Below, one piece after another: positions 61,588-64,000 of a stretch of 64,000 bases of DNA. Where the stretch lies: assembly GCA_964607755.1 (NCBI GenBank), contig CAZSMC010000002.1, positions 1 through 64,000 on the forward strand, given 5' to 3'. The translations under genes and the position numbers were made by a program. The stretch is from CAZSMC01 sp964607755 (GTDB lineage: Bacteria > Zhuqueibacterota > Zhuqueibacteria > Residuimicrobiales > Krinioviventaceae). Under the pieces are notes generated by a model. That model did not search any database and was not told the origin of the DNA. It was given only the letters and a program-made list of their open reading frames with translations. Position 1 is the first letter of the stretch. Each line of letters begins with the position of its first letter.

Positions 61588-62689
61588 ATGGCTGTCACAT
61601 TATTTGGACTTGATTTTGGTACTGGCGGCGCAAAAGCGTGCATCATGGATGCAATGGGTAATGTTCGTGCTTATGCTTATGAAGAATATCCTCTGATTCA
61701 CGATCACCCCGGCTGGTCCGAACATGATCCGAAAAACTACTGGGAAGTAACCTGTCGTTTGATCAAAAAATGCCTTGCCGATTCAAACACCTCACCACAC
61801 AACATAAAGGGAATTGCCATTTCTTCGGCGCTGCCGTCAATGGTGATGGTTGATAAAAATCATCAGCCGGTTCATCGCGCTTATAATTTAATGGACAAAC
61901 GAGCTGTAGATGAAGTGAAATGGCTGGAGAAACATATCGGCACAGACCGCCTGTTTCAGCTTTCCGGCAACCGCCTGGAAGATCATCCTGTGCTGGTCAA
62001 TGTGTTGTGGGAAAAGCGGAATCGTCCGGAATCGTTTGCTCAAGTCAAAAAAGTCCTCACCATTGATGGTTACATCGCATTAAAACTGACCGGTCAGGCG
62101 ACACTGCATTATTCGGCGGCAGCTTTTTACGGCGTCGCCTATGACATGCGCAACCGGCGGTTCGATGAAACACTTTTCAAAGAATTTGGCATCGATCTGC
62201 ATCTTTTACCGGAACTCTGCGACTGCACCAACATTATTGGCAACGTTACAGAGCAGGCCGCTCGTGAAACCGGTCTGGCACCGCAGATCCCGGTCGCTGG
62301 CGGACAAGTGGATTGCAACGCGAGTTGGGTGGGGGCAGGTGCAATCTCTGCCGGTGATATGCAAAGCAACCTGGGCACGGTTGGTAATTTTGGTATCATT
62401 CATCAGAACATCGATTTTTGCTTTTCCGATATCGGCCGCCTGATGATCAATTTTCCGTACACTGTGGATTCGAAAAACATGTTCATCACCGTGCCTACAA
62501 CCATGACCGGTGGACAGTGCCTGCGATACATTCGCGATACGTTATCCCATTATGAAATCGAAAGCGAGCGTTTGCTTGGCGTTTCCGCTTATGACTTGCT
62601 CAATCTGCAGGCGCAAAAAATCCCGCCCGGCAGTGAAGGTTTGGTAGTGCTGCCATTTTTTATGGGCGAACGAACCCCGATCTGGGATG
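61588..62689 (+). CDS. FGGY-family carbohydrate kinase, 3' end in assembly gap
   Basis: This gives the first ~367 residues of a kinase usually 480-520 long. It shows the N-terminal phosphate motif FGLDFGTGGAKACIMD, PGWSEHDPKNYWE, ISSALPSMVMVD, and the FGGY-type sugar loop GNRLEDHPVLVNVLW. The nucleotide region LGTVGNF and VVLPFFMGERTPIWD (the FGGY signature before the gap) follow. The ATG at 61588 is 8 bp after the regulator stop with GAGGA-like sequence before it. It phosphorylates a sugar or polyol to start catabolism; the sugar is not evident. The gene is cut by 100 N and not by a frameshift. Confidence 0.9.
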
Positions 62690-62789
62690 NNNNNNNNNNN
62701 NNNNNNNNNNNNNNNNNNNNNNNNNNNNNNNNNNNNNNNNNNNNNNNNNNNNNNNNNNNNNNNNNNNNNNNNNNNNNNNNNNNNNNNNN
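62690..62789. other. Assembly gap (100 N) between kinase and aldolase genes
   Basis: Exactly 100 N, a scaffold placeholder. It hides the C-terminal part of the kinase and the first residues of the aldolase, so the true gap is probably several hundred bases and could hold another gene. Confidence 0.98.
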
Positions 62790-63563
62790 GAAATGATTTT
62801 AGGAGCTACACGGGCAGCAGAGGATGTGAAATCCCCGCTCATCCTTTGTTTTAATGAAGCCATCACTCCGGATATTCCCATGGAAATGAGCATGCCGCTT
62901 TTGGTTGATGCGGCAAAGCGTTCAACCGCTCCGGTTGCCACCATCCTGGATCACGGCACCACATTCGATTCCTGCATCCGAGCCATTCGCTACGGCTCGT
63001 CATCGATCATGTTTGACGGTTCTAACCTGCCGTATGAAGAAAATCTCAAAATTACTCAGGAATTGCGTCAAATCACGTTTGCCGTGGATGTGGCTCTGGA
63101 GGCCGAACTGGGCAGCATCGGCGGATCGGTGCTGGAATACGGCGAATCAACCGGCAGCGAAAGCGGCTACACAGATCCGGAACGCGCGGTTGAATTTGTA
63201 GCGCGCACAAATGTCGATGTGCTCGCCATTTCATTTGGCAATGTGCATGGCCGTTATCACGGTGGCGGCACACTCGATCTCGATCTCGTGCGCTCGATTC
63301 GCAGCAAGATCGACATTCCACTGGTCATGCACGGCGGTTCTGGTCTAAGTGACCAGACTTATGTCGACATCATCGACGCCGGTATCAGCAAAATCAACTA
63401 TTATACCGCCATTTCCCGGGGGGCAGCTTATGCTGTTTTTGATGCGGTCAAACAAAATGGCGATGACATCATTTATCACACTATTATTTCAAAAAGTATC
63501 GAGTATTTTTATAACGAATCGAAACGAGTTTTGCAGCTTTTCGGTTGTGCCGGAAAGGCATAA
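62790..63563 (+). CDS. Class II (zinc) sugar-phosphate aldolase, N-terminus missing in gap
   Basis: The 257 residues visible are a class II FBP/tagatose-bisphosphate-type aldolase. The zinc and catalytic residues are present: VATILDHGTTFD (His and Asp), VALEAELGSIGG (Glu), GNVHGRYHGGG (His) and PLVMHGGSGL (His). NYYTAISRG is the phosphate-binding end. The ATG near 62793 is not the true start; family members begin about 25-30 residues earlier, within the gap. It cleaves a phosphorylated sugar made by the upstream kinase, in the same operon. The substrate is unknown. Confidence 0.9.
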   Translation, partial: EMILGATRAAEDVKSPLILCFNEAITPDIPMEMSMPLLVDAAKRSTAPVATILDHGTTFDSCIRAIRYGSSSIMFDGSNLPYEENLKITQELRQITFAVDVALEAELGSIGGSVLEYGESTGSESGYTDPERAVEFVARTNVDVLAISFGNVHGRYHGGGTLDLDLVRSIRSKIDIPLVMHGGSGLSDQTYVDIIDAGISKINYYTAISRGAAYAVFDAVKQNGDDIIYHTIISKSIEYFYNESKRVLQLFGCAGKA

Positions 63564-63587
63564 GAAAACTGTTAAAAGGAGCTCACT

Positions 63588-64000
63588 ATGCGCAGATCAT
63601 ACGTTTTCATTATTTCGATTTTACTTTGTAGTTTTTTGTTAATGTGCGGCGGTGAAAAAGCTGATGATAGCCGCTTGCGCATCTGTTTCGCCTTTCAGGA
63701 TTTGGAAACCGAGTTTTGGGTGGCAGCTCACGAGGTTATCACCCAAACGCTTGAGGAAAAAGGCTTCAAAGTGATTGAACGCAATGCCAACCAGGATGCC
63801 AACAAACAATTAGAGCAGATCCGTGACGCCATTGCTCAACAGGTTGATGGCATCATTTTCATTCCGCAAGACGGACAAAGTGCGCTGACCATCATTGACG
63901 AAGCCAACGAGGCCGGAATCCCGATCGCTGTTTTCAACCGTCCTCCGGCCGACAGCAGCAAAAATGCCATCGTCATTGTCGCTGACAATGAAACCATAGC
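63588..64000 (+). CDS. Sugar ABC transporter substrate-binding lipoprotein (RbsB/LsrB type), 3' end off window
   Basis: The coding frame is open to the window end. The ATG at 63588 has AAGGAG (63576-63581). The protein starts MRRSYVFIISILL and has a lipobox LLMC|GG. The mature part has RICFAFQDLETEFWVAAHE, then QDANKQLEQIRDAIAQQ and VDGIIFIPQD, then AGIPIAVFNRP. This is the Peripla_BP_4 pattern of ribose/AI-2-type binding proteins. About 137 residues of an expected 310-330 are present. It is probably followed by ABC permease genes. It supplies the sugar for the kinase and aldolase upstream. Confidence 0.9.
   Translation, partial: MRRSYVFIISILLCSFLLMCGGEKADDSRLRICFAFQDLETEFWVAAHEVITQTLEEKGFKVIERNANQDANKQLEQIRDAIAQQVDGIIFIPQDGQSALTIIDEANEAGIPIAVFNRPPADSSKNAIVIVADNETI

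Overview
The window looks like a scaffolded draft contig (two runs of exactly 100 N, at 42574-42673 and 62690-62789) from an uncultured anaerobic bacterium of the FCB/KSB1-Calditrichota kind. The main clue is at least seven secreted proteins ending in a C-terminal domain opened by a YPNPFNP-like motif (type IX secretion sorting / FlgD-like Ig domain). No sequence comparison could be run, so the phylum is an inference. No rRNA, tRNA or CRISPR array was seen.

Region 1 (1-11 kb): the edge of a MazF/PemK-type toxin-antitoxin pair; a 5'-truncated secreted-protein remnant; an AT-rich insert with a proteasome-like Ntn hydrolase and a small partner; a 3-methyladenine DNA glycosylase; a secreted carbohydrate-binding-type protein; a secreted clan GH-A glycosidase; the TrkA-TrkH potassium uptake pair; and a decayed locus carrying a second copy of the glycosidase leader.

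Region 2 (11-29 kb): surface and extracellular proteins. An SH3b membrane protein, a cohesin-like lipoprotein and a 1353-residue cohesin-dockerin-cohesin protein with a von Willebrand A domain form one operon closed by a strong terminator. Further on are a small carbohydrate-binding-type protein, a beta-helix protein, a giant PQQ-propeller/beta-helix protein with an apparent frameshift, and a second GH-A glycosidase. Two intergenic stretches are packed with palindromes, and one holds a MITE-like element.

Region 3 (29-38 kb): HypE, then a ZraS/ZraR-like two-component pair. A sigma-54 promoter with an upstream palindrome leads into OsmC, zinc-ribbon and ZraP/Spy-like genes, followed by a porin, a cysteine desulfurase and a DsrE-like protein. 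This reads as an envelope/metal/sulfur stress regulon.

Region 4 (38-56 kb, all minus strand): a hydrogen-metabolism supercluster. In transcription order: a sensory [FeFe]-hydrogenase fused to a histidine kinase, a receiver protein, a receiver-kinase hybrid, a DRTGG protein, the NADH-sensing repressor Rex, HydB/HydG-like ferredoxin and flavin diaphorase subunits, a group 4 membrane-bound [NiFe]-hydrogenase (ferredoxin, NuoH-, NuoB-, NuoC- and NuoD-like subunits), a complete Mrp-type antiporter (MrpA split in two, then B to G), a NuoI-like ferredoxin and a hydrogenase maturation protease. The inferred role is redox-controlled H2 evolution or uptake coupled to ion translocation and possibly to NAD(P)H, with H2 sensing feeding back on expression.

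Region 5 (56-64 kb): an rRNA-type methyltransferase, two tandem thrombospondin-type-3-repeat proteins, a Tat-exported TIM-barrel sugar isomerase-like lipoprotein, and divergently a sugar operon: SorC-family regulator with its own promoter and operator repeats, FGGY kinase, class II aldolase and a sugar-binding lipoprotein that runs off the end.
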